Of a DNA stretch of 64,000 bases, positions 23,602 to 32,567 are shown piece after piece (the stretch's first letter is position 1; each line of letters opens with the position of its first letter). Origin of the DNA: Hymenobacter psychrophilus (lineage in GTDB: Bacteria; Bacteroidota; Bacteroidia; Cytophagales; Hymenobacteraceae); contig NZ_FNOV01000007.1 of assembly GCF_900107135.1 (NCBI RefSeq), positions 192,948 to 256,947 on the forward strand, read 5' to 3'. The position numbers and the translations under genes are program-made. Below the pieces are notes generated by a model that made no database searches, was not told where the DNA came from, and worked only from the letters and a program-made list of their open reading frames with translations.

Positions 23602-25932
23602 CTACCGGCGTACTTCTACGCGGTTGGTGTAGGTTACGCCGTCGGCCGTTACGCGCAGCAGGTACAGGCCCTCGGCCAGCGGCTGCACGTCGAGCGTAGC
23701 CGTTTCGGTGGCCGATAGTGGCTGGGTGCGGCTCAGCACCTGCTGGCCCAGCATGTTATAAAGGCTGATGCTGGCCGACTGCCGGCCCCGCAGCTGAGGC
23801 AGGCGCACCTGCACGCGGCCGGTGGCCGGGTTGGGGAACACCTCCAGGCCCTCGCCCAAACGGGCCGCGCCAGTAGTGCCCGTAATTATTAAGCAGTTGC
23901 TGGAATGGGGACCGATTTGGTCGTACACGTCGGTACCCAAAAATGCCCACTCGGCCCGGGCAGCGGCCCAGCGCGGTTGCCCCTGTTTTACGGTTGGTAG
24001 GCGCATCAGCGTAGCATCGGTAGTACTGCCGCCGCCGGGCAACTGCCAGCCGCCAACCGGCTGCTGCCCGATAACACCGATAATGTCGAGCGTATCGCTG
24101 CCATCCATGAGCAGCAAGGCATCATCGCCATTGAAAAAGCCCACATTCGATTCTAAATCCGCTTGGGCTTTCACAATGGGCGAAGCCACGCCGGAGTTGG
24201 CAATTACATACTGTCTGCCGGAGGCCACGGTGCCGGTAAGCTCGACCGTAGCAGTGGCCGTTTTAGCACCGTTGCTGAACAGGCTTACGGTAATACCTTC
24301 CAGGTCGATTGAGGTAGTAGAAGGGTTGTAGATGGCAATGGCCTTGGTATTGCTGGCTTTGCCTTCAATGTAGCGCGAGAAGTATAATGCCGTGCAGGGC
24401 TCGGCGGGCAGCGCCACATCGTCGTTGAGAATGGTTAGCTCGTGGGTGCGCAGGGGGCCGAGCACCGCGCCGCCCGTGGTGGGCGTGCCCAGGGCCAGCA
24501 GCACCGTTTCGTTGGGCTCGGGCAGCACATCGCCCACAATGCTCACGGTTACGGCCTGGGTCTGGTCTACCTGGCCGGCCGCAAACGTGAGGCTGGTCGT
24601 ATTCAGGGTATAGTCGGCGGGTGATGTGGCAGTGGTGCCGGACGCCAGCACAACTACCGGAATCGTAACGGCCGCCGTGGGCGCCGGGCCGGTCAGCGTT
24701 ACGCTTACCGAGTAAACACTGGTGCCGTTGTTGCCCTCGTTTACGCTGGCTTTAGCCGTGGCAAACTGAATGGTGGGGGCCGGGCCGTCGTCGTTGAGAA
24801 TGGTGAGCTCGTGCTGGGCCGGGCCGCCCACGGCCGCGCCGGTCGAGGGGTTGCTCAGGGCCAGCACCACGGTTTCATCGGCCTCGGGCGTCAGGTCGCC
24901 GTTGATGGTAACGGTAACCGGCTGGGTGGTCTGGCCGGCGGTAAAGGTCAGGGTCTGGGGCGTAGTGAAGACGAAATCCTGGCCGCTGGTGGCCGTCGAG
25001 CTGGCCGCCGCCAGGCTCAGCTGCACGGTAAGCGCAGTAGTAGGAGCGGGGCTGATGGTCACGCTGGTGGTGTAGGTGCTGGTGCCGCTGTTGCCCTCGG
25101 CAATGCTGCCGGTAGCGGTGGCAAACGCGAAGGTTGGCAGTACCTGGAAGCCCCAGGCGCGGGCCACTAAGTCGGGGTAGGCAATGTAGGGGTTGAAGTT
25201 GCCCTGGCTTTTAGCGGCGCGCCGGTTACGCTCCCGCTCAGTTGGATCAACCGGGTCGGCCAAATGCCACTGATAGAGCGTGTTCAGGTCGGCGGCGGCC
25301 GTAATTACATCTTTTCCCGGGTCAAATTTCTGGCCCTGGTGCATGGTGTAGAAGTAGAAGAGGGCCCGGGCCAGATTGCCCTTGTGGTCTTCGCGGGGCT
25401 CAAACTGCGAGTTGGTATCCTCGCTGTACTCGTCGATGTTGGTCGTCGGAATCGTCGTCTGGCCCACCGTGCCGCGCATCCAGAGCTGGGTCTGGTTGTC
25501 AGGAATTTCGGCAAACGGGTCGGAGCCGCGGTTCGAGTTCCAGGTGATGTAGGTCGGGAACAAGTGGTGAATATCCGAGCGCATCCGCACCTGCTCATCA
25601 AACCACGACTGCGGCACGGTATGCTCGCAGTTGATCTGCTTCACTACGCCGGTGCTGGTGTTAGTCGAATCGAGCCGTACGTTCTCGGTGTAGCCCGAGT
25701 ACACGCACACCAAGCGGCCGTTCTGGTTGTCTACGTAGTTGTACATCCGGCCGCGGGCAGTGCCGTAATCGAGCTCCACGCGCTTGCCGTCGTACCAGTT
25801 CTGGCGCAGCCAGTCTTTCAGGTTCTGGCCCTGCAAGGCAGTGGGCGGAGCCTGAGGCATGGTCTGGGCTGAGGCCATGCCCAGCCCAAGGCACAGCACG
25901 GCGGTCAGCATGCGGGCGAAAAAGTGTTTCAT
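23602..25932 (-). CDS. Secreted endonuclease I with Calx-beta repeats and T9SS domain
   Basis: 776 residues from the ATG at 25932. Signal peptide 1-23. Endonuclease I fold at about 30-260, with INCEHTVPQSWF, SDIHHLFP and REDHKGNLARALFYF (His and Asn of a beta-beta-alpha-metal site). Two Calx-beta repeats follow (each ending HELTILNDD) at about 265-490, then a lamin-tail-like domain (TALYFSRYIEGKASNTKAIA) to about 680, and a C-terminal T9SS type A domain (VFPNPATGRVQVRLP). It is an extracellular nuclease for nucleic acid scavenging or biofilm DNA, exported by the type IX system. Confidence 0.95.
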   Translation of the reverse strand: MKHFFARMLTAVLCLGLGMASAQTMPQAPPTALQGQNLKDWLRQNWYDGKRVELDYGTARGRMYNYVDNQNGRLVCVYSGYTENVRLDSTNTSTGVVKQINCEHTVPQSWFDEQVRMRSDIHHLFPTYITWNSNRGSDPFAEIPDNQTQLWMRGTVGQTTIPTTNIDEYSEDTNSQFEPREDHKGNLARALFYFYTMHQGQKFDPGKDVITAAADLNTLYQWHLADPVDPTERERNRRAAKSQGNFNPYIAYPDLVARAWGFQVLPTFAFATATGSIAEGNSGTSTYTTSVTISPAPTTALTVQLSLAAASSTATSGQDFVFTTPQTLTFTAGQTTQPVTVTINGDLTPEADETVVLALSNPSTGAAVGGPAQHELTILNDDGPAPTIQFATAKASVNEGNNGTSVYSVSVTLTGPAPTAAVTIPVVVLASGTTATSPADYTLNTTSLTFAAGQVDQTQAVTVSIVGDVLPEPNETVLLALGTPTTGGAVLGPLRTHELTILNDDVALPAEPCTALYFSRYIEGKASNTKAIAIYNPSTTSIDLEGITVSLFSNGAKTATATVELTGTVASGRQYVIANSGVASPIVKAQADLESNVGFFNGDDALLLMDGSDTLDIIGVIGQQPVGGWQLPGGGSTTDATLMRLPTVKQGQPRWAAARAEWAFLGTDVYDQIGPHSSNCLIITGTTGAARLGEGLEVFPNPATGRVQVRLPQLRGRQSASISLYNMLGQQVLSRTQPLSATETATLDVQPLAEGLYLLRVTADGVTYTNRVEVRR

Positions 25933-26053
25933 CAAGTAGTAAGAAGAGTGAAAACCAAACTGTCCGTAAAGATCGGCAAAGATCCTCCGCCCGCAAACGC
26001 TCAGCTGTTGACGCTTTTATAAAGAAGCGCCGTCTTGGCCGGCGCGAACAAAA

Positions 26054-26087
26054 AAAGCGTCCGACCCCATAGAGGGTCGGACGCTTT
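26054..26087. terminator. Terminator of the fasciclin gene
   Basis: AAAGCGTCCGACCC / GGGTCGGACGCTTT, a perfect 14-bp stem with loop CATAGA and an A-run on the left (T-run for the minus strand). Confidence 0.92.
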
Positions 26088-26112
26088 GGCAGTTTTCAGA
26101 AATTTTGAAGTC

Positions 26113-26838
26113 TTACTTCGTCGGCATCAGCACGGTATCAATAACGTGGGTAACGCCATTCTTCGATACGGCATCGGCTACCGTTACCGTGGCCATGCCG
26201 CCTTTGGCATCGTGCAACATCACCGAGTTACCGCTACGGTGCACCATCAGCGTTTCGCCCTCTACAGTGGTCAGCGTCTGCCCATCCTTAAGGTCGGCGG
26301 CCATCAGGCGGCCGGGTACTACGTGGTAAGTTAGGATGGTGGTAAGCTTGGCTTTGTTTTCGGGCATTACCAACGTGTTCACAGTGCCAGCGGGCAGCTT
26401 GTCGAAGGCGGCGTTGGTGGGAGCGAATACGGTGAATGGTCCGTCACTCTTAAGCGTGTTTACCAAATCGGCGGCCTTCACGGCGGCTACCAGCGTGGTG
26501 TGGTCAGAAGAGTTAACGGCATTGTCTACAATGTCCTTATCAGGCGTCATCATAGCTCCCCCCACCATTACTCCGGCCGAGTTGGTCATGCTCATGTCGG
26601 CCATATCGGCACCCTCGCGGGGCTTGGTAGTAGCCTTCATTTTGGCTCCATTGGCCGATTTGCCCTTAACCTTGGTCTTGCCATCGTCGGCTACCTTGGT
26701 CTTGGTCATCATCCCATCTTCGGTAGTAACCTTGGTCTTTTCGTCGTCCGATTTTTTGGTCATCTTACCCTGGGCTACGGCCGAGCCGGCACTGAAGGTA
26801 AGGGAAAGAGCCAGGGCGGAAAGCAAATACTTGTTCAT
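26113..26838 (-). CDS. Exported single-domain fasciclin protein
   Basis: 241 residues: signal peptide (1-22, AVAQG), a low-complexity Lys/Thr/Met stretch to about 100 (repeated MTKTKV, KTKVKG), then one fasciclin (FAS1) domain: GPFTVFAPTNAAFDKLPAGT, LTTILTYHVVPGRL and THVIDTVLMPTK. FAS1 domains mediate adhesion or matrix contacts. A second, two-domain fasciclin lipoprotein lies at 55640. It has its own terminator. Confidence 0.92.
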   Translation of the reverse strand: MNKYLLSALALSLTFSAGSAVAQGKMTKKSDDEKTKVTTEDGMMTKTKVADDGKTKVKGKSANGAKMKATTKPREGADMADMSMTNSAGVMVGGAMMTPDKDIVDNAVNSSDHTTLVAAVKAADLVNTLKSDGPFTVFAPTNAAFDKLPAGTVNTLVMPENKAKLTTILTYHVVPGRLMAADLKDGQTLTTVEGETLMVHRSGNSVMLHDAKGGMATVTVADAVSKNGVTHVIDTVLMPTK

Positions 26839-26967
26839 AGGTAGGCAATTTAGTAGGAGTGGAAACTCAGGCGTACCGTTGAGGTAAGCGCCCGCCTTAT
26901 ACGAGCTACTTGGCTCAAAAGATGCGCCGCCGCCACTGCTTCCTGCCCAGCCTCACCCAAAGGGCAT

Positions 26968-27000
26968 AAAAAAAGCCCTCCGCGTTCAGGCAGAGGGCTT
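26968..27000 (-). terminator. Terminator of tRNA-Arg
   Basis: AAGCCCTC / GAGGGCTT stem with an A-run on the left, 6 bases past the tRNA 3' end on the minus strand. Confidence 0.85.
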
Positions 27001-27005
27001 AGGTG

Positions 27006-27077
27006 TGGTCGCGCTAGGAATCGAACCTAGATCTAGAGCTTCGGAGGCTCCCATACTATCCGTTGTACTACGCAACC
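27006..27077 (-). tRNA. tRNA-Arg (anticodon CCG)
   Basis: A 72-nt cloverleaf on the minus strand. The acceptor stem GGTTGCG pairs with CGCGACC (one G-U), the anticodon arm is GGAGC-CTCCGAA-GCTCT giving anticodon CCG (reads CGG), and the T arm is CTAGG-TTCGATT-CCTAG. The 3' CCA is not encoded. No integrase or att duplication is seen beside it. Confidence 0.95.
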
Positions 27078-27227
27078 CGGTAGTGAGGCGCAAAACTAGA
27101 GAGAAAAAGGGCGTTTGCCAAACCTGTTTCCGCTTTTTCTGCGAAATCCTGTACCCCTGCCAAGTAACCTTCCGACGGGCTAGGCAGTTAATTAGCCAAA
27201 CCTCTTTCTCACCAGCTATTCCTTTTT

Positions 27228-27710
27228 ATGGCAAGCACCGAAAAAAAGACGCTCTATACCGCCGACGCCACCGCTATCGGCGGCCGTAGCGGCCATGTCC
27301 GCTCCGCTACCGGCATCATCGACCTCGAAATGTCGGTGCCCGAAGGCCTGGGTGGCAAAAAGAACGCCACTAACCCCGAGGAGCTGTTTGCCGCCGGCTA
27401 CTCCTCCTGCTTTCAGCAGGCGCTACTCGTTATTGCCCAGCGCGCCGGCGACAAGCTCGACCCCGGTACCGAAGTAAAATGTTCGGTCTCGTTGTTCCAG
27501 GAGGGCGAAGCCTACGGACTTTCGGCTGTGCTCGATGTGGACCTGAAAGCCTTCGACGAGCAGAAAACCATGGATATGGTGCGCCAGGCCCACACTATCT
27601 GCCCCTACTCGGTGGGTACCCGTGGCAATATGGAAGTGGAGCTGCGCGTGAAGGGCAAAGCCATTTCCGTGAAAGCCGAAGACAACGCCGGTGTTGCCAG
27701 CGAGAAGTAA
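27228..27710 (+). CDS. ohr: Organic hydroperoxide resistance protein (Ohr/OsmC family)
   Basis: 160 residues. The two redox cysteines are Cys61 (AAGYSSCFQQAL) and Cys125 (HTICPYSVGTRGN), as in Ohr, and the N-terminus (MASTEKKTLYTADATAIGGR) fits the family. It reduces organic peroxides, using a lipoylated partner. The C-terminus is about 18 residues longer than typical (KAISVKAEDNAGVASEK). It is a single gene with a very strong terminator downstream. No OhrR regulator is adjacent. Confidence 0.95.
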   Translation: MASTEKKTLYTADATAIGGRSGHVRSATGIIDLEMSVPEGLGGKKNATNPEELFAAGYSSCFQQALLVIAQRAGDKLDPGTEVKCSVSLFQEGEAYGLSAVLDVDLKAFDEQKTMDMVRQAHTICPYSVGTRGNMEVELRVKGKAISVKAEDNAGVASEK

Positions 27711-27728
27711 AACCCGCTAAGCAGTAAG

Positions 27729-27780
27729 CAAGAATGGCCGTTGAACGACTCCCGAAAGGGGCGTTCAACGGCCATTCTTG
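27729..27780. terminator. Long-stem terminator between ohr and sucC
   Basis: Perfect 19-bp arms (CAAGAATGGCCGTTGAACG and complement) with a 14-base loop holding CCC-GAAA-GGG, between two convergent genes. Confidence 0.9.
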
Positions 27781-27798
27781 CTTTTAAGCGCTTGCTAA

Positions 27799-28992
27799 TT
27801 ACTTAGCCAGTACTTCCTTCACGCGCTCGGCAGCGTCTTTCAACAGCACGGCCGAGTACACCTTCAGGCCACTCTCGTCGATGATGCGGGCGCCTTCTTC
27901 GGCGTTGGTGCCCTGCAGACGCACGATGATGGGCACGCGGATGTCGCCGATGTTTTTGTAGGCTTCCACCACGCCGTTGGCCACCCGGTCGCAACGCACG
28001 ATACCACCGAAGATGTTGATCAGGATGGCCTGCACGTTCGGGTCCTTCAGGATGATGCGGAAACCGGCTTCTACGGTTTCGGCCGAGGCCCCTCCCCCAA
28101 CGTCGAGGAAGTTGGCCGGCTCGCCGCCGCTCAGCTTGATGATATCCATAGTGGCCATGGCCAGACCAGCCCCGTTCACCATGCAGCCCACGTTGCCGTC
28201 GAGCTTCACATAGTTCAGGTTCGAGGCCGAGGCTTCTACTTCCAGCGGGTCTTCCTCGTTGGTGTCGCGCAGGGCGGCGAAGTCCTTGTGGCGGTAGAGG
28301 GCGTTTTCGTCCAGGTCCACCTTGGCGTCAACGGCCAGAATCTTGTTGTCCGAGGTCTTCAACACGGGGTTGATTTCGAACATGGCCGAATCGGTTTCGT
28401 CGTAAGCCTTATACAGGGCCGTCACGAACTTCACCATCTCCTTGAACGCCTCGCCCGACAGGCCCAGGTTGAAGGCGATTTTGCGGGCCTGGAAGCCCTG
28501 CAGACCTACGCGCGGGTCGATATGCTCGCGGTGAATTTTCTCGGGATGCGCCTCGGCCACTTCCTCGATATCTACGCCGCCTTCGGTGGTATAGATGATA
28601 ACGTTCTGACCAGTAGCACGGTCGAGCAGCACACTCATGTAGTACTCCTTGGTCTCCGACTCGCCGGGGTAGTACACATCCTGGGCCACGAGCACCTTGT
28701 GCACCTTGCGGCCTTCGGCGCCGGTTTGCTTGGTAACGAGCTGCATGCCGATGATCTGGCCGGCAATTTCCTTTACCTGCTCCAGGCTTTTGGCGAGTTT
28801 CACCCCACCGCCTTTGCCGCGGCCGCCGGCATGAATCTGGGCCTTAATAACGTACCAGCTGGTGCCGGTGTCGGCGGTGAGCTTTTCGGCAGCCGCTACG
28901 GCCTCTTCAGCCGTATTGGCCACGATGCCTTCCTGTATGCGCACGCCGTAGCGCTTCAAAATGTCTTTGCCCTGATACTCGTGAATGTTCAT
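27799..28992 (-). CDS. sucC: Succinate-CoA ligase, ADP-forming, beta subunit
   Basis: 397 residues. It starts [17 protein letters not shown] and contains the ATP-grasp fold: [16 protein letters not shown] near 50, [25 protein letters not shown] and the C-terminal ligase half [14 protein letters not shown]. It makes succinate and ATP from succinyl-CoA in the TCA cycle with SucD. No sucD gene is adjacent, which is common in Bacteroidota. It is alone on its strand, with a palindromic element upstream. Confidence 0.97.
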   Translation of the reverse strand: MNIHEYQGKDILKRYGVRIQEGIVANTAEEAVAAAEKLTADTGTSWYVIKAQIHAGGRGKGGGVKLAKSLEQVKEIAGQIIGMQLVTKQTGAEGRKVHKVLVAQDVYYPGESETKEYYMSVLLDRATGQNVIIYTTEGGVDIEEVAEAHPEKIHREHIDPRVGLQGFQARKIAFNLGLSGEAFKEMVKFVTALYKAYDETDSAMFEINPVLKTSDNKILAVDAKVDLDENALYRHKDFAALRDTNEEDPLEVEASASNLNYVKLDGNVGCMVNGAGLAMATMDIIKLSGGEPANFLDVGGGASAETVEAGFRIILKDPNVQAILINIFGGIVRCDRVANGVVEAYKNIGDIRVPIIVRLQGTNAEEGARIIDESGLKVYSAVLLKDAAERVKEVLAK

Positions 28993-29120
28993 AGAGGTCA
29001 GTTATGGGGGTGGTTTCTAACCGCGAAAGTAGGTAGAATTGAGTTGGGAGTTGGTGGGGGAGGGGGAATTATTGGGTAATAAAGTGCTGGCGTGAGGAGG
29101 TTATGGCTCAAGAAAGTCTA

Positions 29121-29205
29121 TCATCCTGAGCCGAGCGCAGGACCTGCAAAGAGGCTAACGGCAAGCATTCGCCTCGCTCTGGGTCCTGCGCTCCGCTTAG
29201 GATGA
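29121..29205. repeat. TCATCCTGAGC palindromic element
   Basis: 24-base arms with two mismatches (TCATCCTGAGCCGAGCGCAG against the complement of the right arm) around a loop, in the sucC upstream region. Same family as 19795-19881. Confidence 0.85.
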
Positions 29206-29241
29206 CAGGTTTTATTTCAGTTCCTACCTTTCTCTACTACC

Positions 29242-30396
29242 TTATCCGCCCTTCAAAAACCACTCGCTCATCACCCGCTCGGCAGGCTTGTGCTGGGGCG
29301 TGAAGTCGGAGTGGCGGCGGGCGGGGCCGTCGGGCTGCAGGCCGGGGTACCACTTCCAGATGAACAGACCCTTAAACCAGGGCCGGGGCCAGAATGTCTC
29401 GAACAGGGCGGCGTAGCAGGCAGCCTGGGTGGCCTCATCGGCCGGGGCCAGCAGGTCGAGCTGCTGGGGCCACTCCCAGGGCTTGGCGGCCGCGTTGGCG
29501 GTGGTTTTGTAGCCGGCTTCGGTGAACACGACGGGCTTGTTGTAGCGCTTCTGCACGGCGGAAATGTGGCGTAGCGGCTCCTGCCAGCCGGCCAGCAGCT
29601 GGGCTTTCGTGGGGCTGGTTTGGGTGCTGAGCGGGAAGTAGGCCTGCACCCCGATGAAGTCCAGCGCATCCCAGAATTTCACCTGCTCGAACTCGCCGCT
29701 CCAGTTGGCCGCGTACGTGAGGGGCCCGTGGTACACCTGCCGGACTTGCCCGATAAGCGCCCGCCACTCGGCCTCGTGGCCCACGGTGCGCTCCAGCTCG
29801 GTGCCGATGCACAGGGCGTCGAGCCGGCCCGTTTCGGCCAGCCGGGCATAGTGCAGGATGAAAACCGAGTAGCTGCTGAACCAGGTCTGCCAGTCGGTTT
29901 CGGAGGCCATGTTGATGTCGCCTGACCAGTTGCTAGGGCCGCGCAGCCACAAATGAGGCTTGAGCAGCGTGCGGATGCCGTGCTCCTTGGCGCGTTGGGC
30001 CGTAAGCAGGATGCCCGCGTCGCTTTCGCCCCAGTAACGGCGGCTGGCCACGCCGCTGCGCAGCTGCACCGTGGGCTCGGCCGCGCCCGCCTGCCAGCCG
30101 AAGGGCATCTGGGCAATCCAGGTCACGCCGGCCTTGGTTAGTGGCTCCAGGTCGAGCATGGAGGCCGAATCGGTGCCCACCCAGCTCACGCCCCGCAGCC
30201 GGCCATCGGGCGGGGGCGGGGTGGTGGGCAGCGGAGCCAGGGCGGCCGCCCCCGCGGGCGTTGGCCGCAGGGCCGGCACGGTGCGCGGCCAGTACCACCA
30301 GCCGGCCGCCAGCGCCAGCAGCACGGTGGCCGTCAGCACTAGCCCGCCGAGCCAGCGCGGGAACGAAAAAGCAGGGAGGGGCATAGAAGACAGCAT
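29242..30396 (-). CDS. GH113-like glycoside hydrolase, membrane anchored
   Basis: About 384 residues from the ATG at 30396 (MLSSMPLPAF; the ATG at 30384 is equally possible). One N-terminal helix (WLGGLVLTATVLLALAAGWW) anchors a TIM-barrel: GVSWVGTDSASMLDLEPLT, LLKPHLWL, DALCIGTELE (putative acid/base Glu), FIGVQAYFPL and VVFTEAGYKT (putative nucleophile Glu). This pattern fits the GH113 / TIM-barrel-like group, whose known members are beta-mannanases. The substrate is inferred only. It is divergent from the LolD-like gene. Confidence 0.8.
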   Translation of the reverse strand: MLSSMPLPAFSFPRWLGGLVLTATVLLALAAGWWYWPRTVPALRPTPAGAAALAPLPTTPPPPDGRLRGVSWVGTDSASMLDLEPLTKAGVTWIAQMPFGWQAGAAEPTVQLRSGVASRRYWGESDAGILLTAQRAKEHGIRTLLKPHLWLRGPSNWSGDINMASETDWQTWFSSYSVFILHYARLAETGRLDALCIGTELERTVGHEAEWRALIGQVRQVYHGPLTYAANWSGEFEQVKFWDALDFIGVQAYFPLSTQTSPTKAQLLAGWQEPLRHISAVQKRYNKPVVFTEAGYKTTANAAAKPWEWPQQLDLLAPADEATQAACYAALFETFWPRPWFKGLFIWKWYPGLQPDGPARRHSDFTPQHKPAERVMSEWFLKGG

Positions 30397-30485
30397 ACGA
30401 ACCGGGAAGGTACGCCCGTTGGGGCTTGCGCGCGCTGCCCGCCCCCCTGGCCGGGCCGAATGCCACCGCAACGCCCGACATTCCG

Positions 30486-30493
30486 TAGATTTG
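30486..30493 (+). promoter_or_regulatory. -7 box of the LolD-like gene
   Basis: TAGATTTG matches TAnnTTTG and lies 40 bases before the TTG start at 30534. No good -33 box is visible. Confidence 0.6.
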
Positions 30494-30533
30494 TTTCCGT
30501 ACTCCTATATCTGGCCCCGTTCCCCGACCCGTT

Positions 30534-31196
30534 TTGCTGCAAGCCATCAACGTCCGCAAAAGCTACAACACGCTGGAAGTGCTCAAGGGCATCGACCTGA
30601 CCATCGAGAAGTCGGAAATTGTGTCCATCGTGGGCTCTTCGGGCGCCGGCAAGAGTACGCTGTTGCACATTCTGGGCACGCTCGACAACCCCGACTCGGG
30701 CGAGGTGCTGTTTGATGGCGAGTCGGTTAGCTCGCTGGGCCGCTCCGATCTGGCCCGGTTTCGCAACCGCCACATCGGCTTCATCTTTCAGTTTCATAAC
30801 CTGCTGCCCGAATTCACGGCCCTCGAAAACGTGTGTCTGCCGGCCTATCTGGCGGGCCGCTCGGAGAAAGAAACCCGGGTGCGGGCCCGCGAATTGCTGG
30901 GTATGCTGAACCTGGAGCGCCGCGCCGACCACAAGCCCTCCGAAATGAGCGGCGGCGAGCAGCAGCGCACGGCCGTAGCCCGCGCCCTCATCAACTCGCC
31001 CGAAATCATTTTCGCCGACGAGCCTTCCGGCAACCTCGACTCGCAGAACGCCCAGGAGCTGCACCAGATTTTCTTCCTGCTTCGCAAAGAGTTGGGTCAG
31101 ACCTTCGTCATCGTCACCCACAACGACCAGCTGGCCGAAATGGCCGACCGCACCATCACCATGAAGGACGGCTACATCTGGGAAGGAGACAATTAA
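30534..31196 (+). CDS. ABC transporter ATPase, LolD/MacB type
   Basis: 220 residues with a TTG start. No in-frame ATG lies upstream, and [20 protein letters not shown] is the usual opening of the family. Walker A is GSSGAGKST (34-42), the signature [15 protein letters not shown], and Walker [13 protein letters not shown]; the Q-loop is [12 protein letters not shown]. It is the cytoplasmic ATPase for lipoprotein release or MacB-like export. No permease gene is adjacent, so the partner must be elsewhere. A promoter at 30486 and terminator at 31223 make it monocistronic. Confidence 0.9.
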   Translation: MLQAINVRKSYNTLEVLKGIDLTIEKSEIVSIVGSSGAGKSTLLHILGTLDNPDSGEVLFDGESVSSLGRSDLARFRNRHIGFIFQFHNLLPEFTALENVCLPAYLAGRSEKETRVRARELLGMLNLERRADHKPSEMSGGEQQRTAVARALINSPEIIFADEPSGNLDSQNAQELHQIFFLLRKELGQTFVIVTHNDQLAEMADRTITMKDGYIWEGDN

Positions 31197-31222
31197 AAGG
31201 CCGCACAGGCAGTTATCAGCGC

Positions 31223-31254
31223 AAAAAACGCCGGCCAGTAGCCGGCGTTTTTTT
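31223..31254 (+). terminator. Terminator of the LolD-like gene
   Basis: AAAAACGCCGGC-CAGTA-GCCGGCGTTTTT, 27 bases after the stop. Confidence 0.93.
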
Positions 31255-31524
31255 GTGCCCCGGCTTCTGAGCCTGGGTTGATTATACAGATGCCACCGGT
31301 GGCCCTCGCGCCCTGGTTCAGACGAGGCTCAACTGTAGCGCAAGGCGGCAGGTAAGCTAAATAAGATAGTGACTAATTAGGTTGGAAATATGGTTTGTAA
31401 GTATCTGTTAATCAACGATAAAAATTATATAAAAATAGATGAATTTTTGCACCATTTGTGTTGCGTATCGGTTATATACCCGAACCCCATTTATGTCATT
31501 ACAGGAACCTAACGGAAAAGCACC
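31255..31524. other. AT-rich leader region of the 31525 gene
   Basis: 270 bases with no open gene. The second half is AT-rich (near 31425, TTATATAAAAATAGATG) and probably carries the promoter of the following gene; GTTATATACC is the best -10-like segment but does not match TAnnTTTG. Confidence 0.4.
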
Positions 31525-32322
31525 ATGAGCCAAGCAGTGAAAGCCCCCAAAGAGCCCATCCGCAAGCCCAAAGTTGAGAGCTACGACTTGTCGCACTCCG
31601 ACGAAACGCTGCACCTGGCCACGGATTTGGCCAAGTTCATCAAGGAAAACAAGCTCACGACCAATGTGCAGGGCAAGGAGTTTGTGAACGTGGAGGGCTG
31701 GCAGTACGCCGGCTCGCGCCTGGGCATCGTGCCCGTGGTCGAGCACGTCATCAACGTCAGCAACGACCAGGAAATTAAGTATCAGGCCAAGGTGATTCTC
31801 TTCGACCTGAAGAGCGGCCAGACCGTAGGCGCCGGCTTTGCGGTGTGTTCCAACAAGGAGCAGGGCAAGAAATTTTACCAGGAATTTGCCATCATGAGCA
31901 TGGCCCAGACCCGCGCCATCGGCAAGGCTTACCGCAACATTCTGGCCTGGATTATCCGCGCTGCCGGCTACGAGCCCACCCCGGCCGAGGAGATGGACTA
32001 CGGCGGCAACACGCCCACCGTGGCCGAAACGCAAGCTCCGACGCCGGCTCCGCAAGCTGCTCCGGCTGCGCCCGTAGCCATGAAGGCCGTACCCGCCGAG
32101 CCGGTGGCCGCTACCGAGTCGTCGGCTCCGGCCTACGCTTCGGCCTCGCAGAAGGAGGAAATCATCCGTCTGCTCAACCACCCGGTGGTCACGCGCGCCG
32201 AGAAGACCAAGATGCTACTCAACATCAACCGCTTAGATGAGGAGCGTGCCACCCAGGCCATTGCCAAGCTGAAGAAGGCCATCGACGACCGCGAAAACGG
32301 CCAGACAGCCGCCGCCGCCTAA
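31525..32322 (+). CDS. Phage-type protein, possible single-strand annealing family
   Basis: 265 residues, three parts. Residues 1-165 form a globular domain with VNVEGWQYAGSRLGIVPVVE, then FAIMSMAQTRAIGKAYRNIL and AAGYEPTPAEEMD. I recall this order from uncharacterised proteins of phages and actinobacteria and, loosely, from ERF/Sak-type annealing proteins (the SMAQTRAxxKAxR segment). A Pro/Ala linker (165-205) leads to a helical tail (SASQKEEIIRLLNHPVVTRA) of the type found at the C-terminus of phage recombination proteins. The role is inferred; DNA binding is not shown. It has no phage neighbours and its own terminator. Confidence 0.6.
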   Translation: MSQAVKAPKEPIRKPKVESYDLSHSDETLHLATDLAKFIKENKLTTNVQGKEFVNVEGWQYAGSRLGIVPVVEHVINVSNDQEIKYQAKVILFDLKSGQTVGAGFAVCSNKEQGKKFYQEFAIMSMAQTRAIGKAYRNILAWIIRAAGYEPTPAEEMDYGGNTPTVAETQAPTPAPQAAPAAPVAMKAVPAEPVAATESSAPAYASASQKEEIIRLLNHPVVTRAEKTKMLLNINRLDEERATQAIAKLKKAIDDRENGQTAAAA

Positions 32323-32341
32323 GCGTCAGGCTGAAAACACG

Positions 32342-32371
32342 AAGCCCGGTTCCTGAAAAGGAGCCGGGCTT
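32342..32371 (+). terminator. Terminator of the 31525 gene
   Basis: AAGCCCGGTTCCT-GAAA-AGGAGCCGGGCTT followed by T-run, 19 bases after the stop. Confidence 0.93.
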
Positions 32372-32420
32372 TTTAGTGGTTGTGTTTTACGTGAGATGGT
32401 TAACCAATGGCAAGAACAGT

Positions 32421-32518
32421 GTAGAGACACAACATTTTGTGTCTCGTCGTTGAACTGAATACCTGACGATTCTGGCGTGGGTTGTTCAACAATGAGACAC
32501 AAAATGTTGTGCCTCTAC
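32421..32518. repeat. GAGACACAA nested palindromic element
   Basis: Two 25-base arms (beginning GTAGAGACACAACATTTTGT) with one mismatch, 48 bases apart. Each arm contains its own 9-bp palindrome GAGACACAA-CATT-TTGTGTCTC. I recall similar GTAGAGAC-type repeats from cyanobacteria and Bacteroidota, where they are small non-autonomous elements. Confidence 0.85.
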
Positions 32519-32567
32519 AACGCCCTTGCATTTCGGTTTGTGACTGGTTTAGTGCTATGCCCCACAC

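Noticed and set aside
23756..23950. Small frames within the nuclease gene
   Set aside because: Alternative frames in the T9SS and lamin-tail part, which is explained by the main gene.
27006..27077. tRNA-Arg as an integration site
   Set aside because: No integrase, and no duplicated tRNA end was found within the flanking genes.
31525..32322. Prophage remnant around the annealing-like gene
   Set aside because: Neighbours are an ABC ATPase and an FAD monooxygenase; no other phage gene is present.
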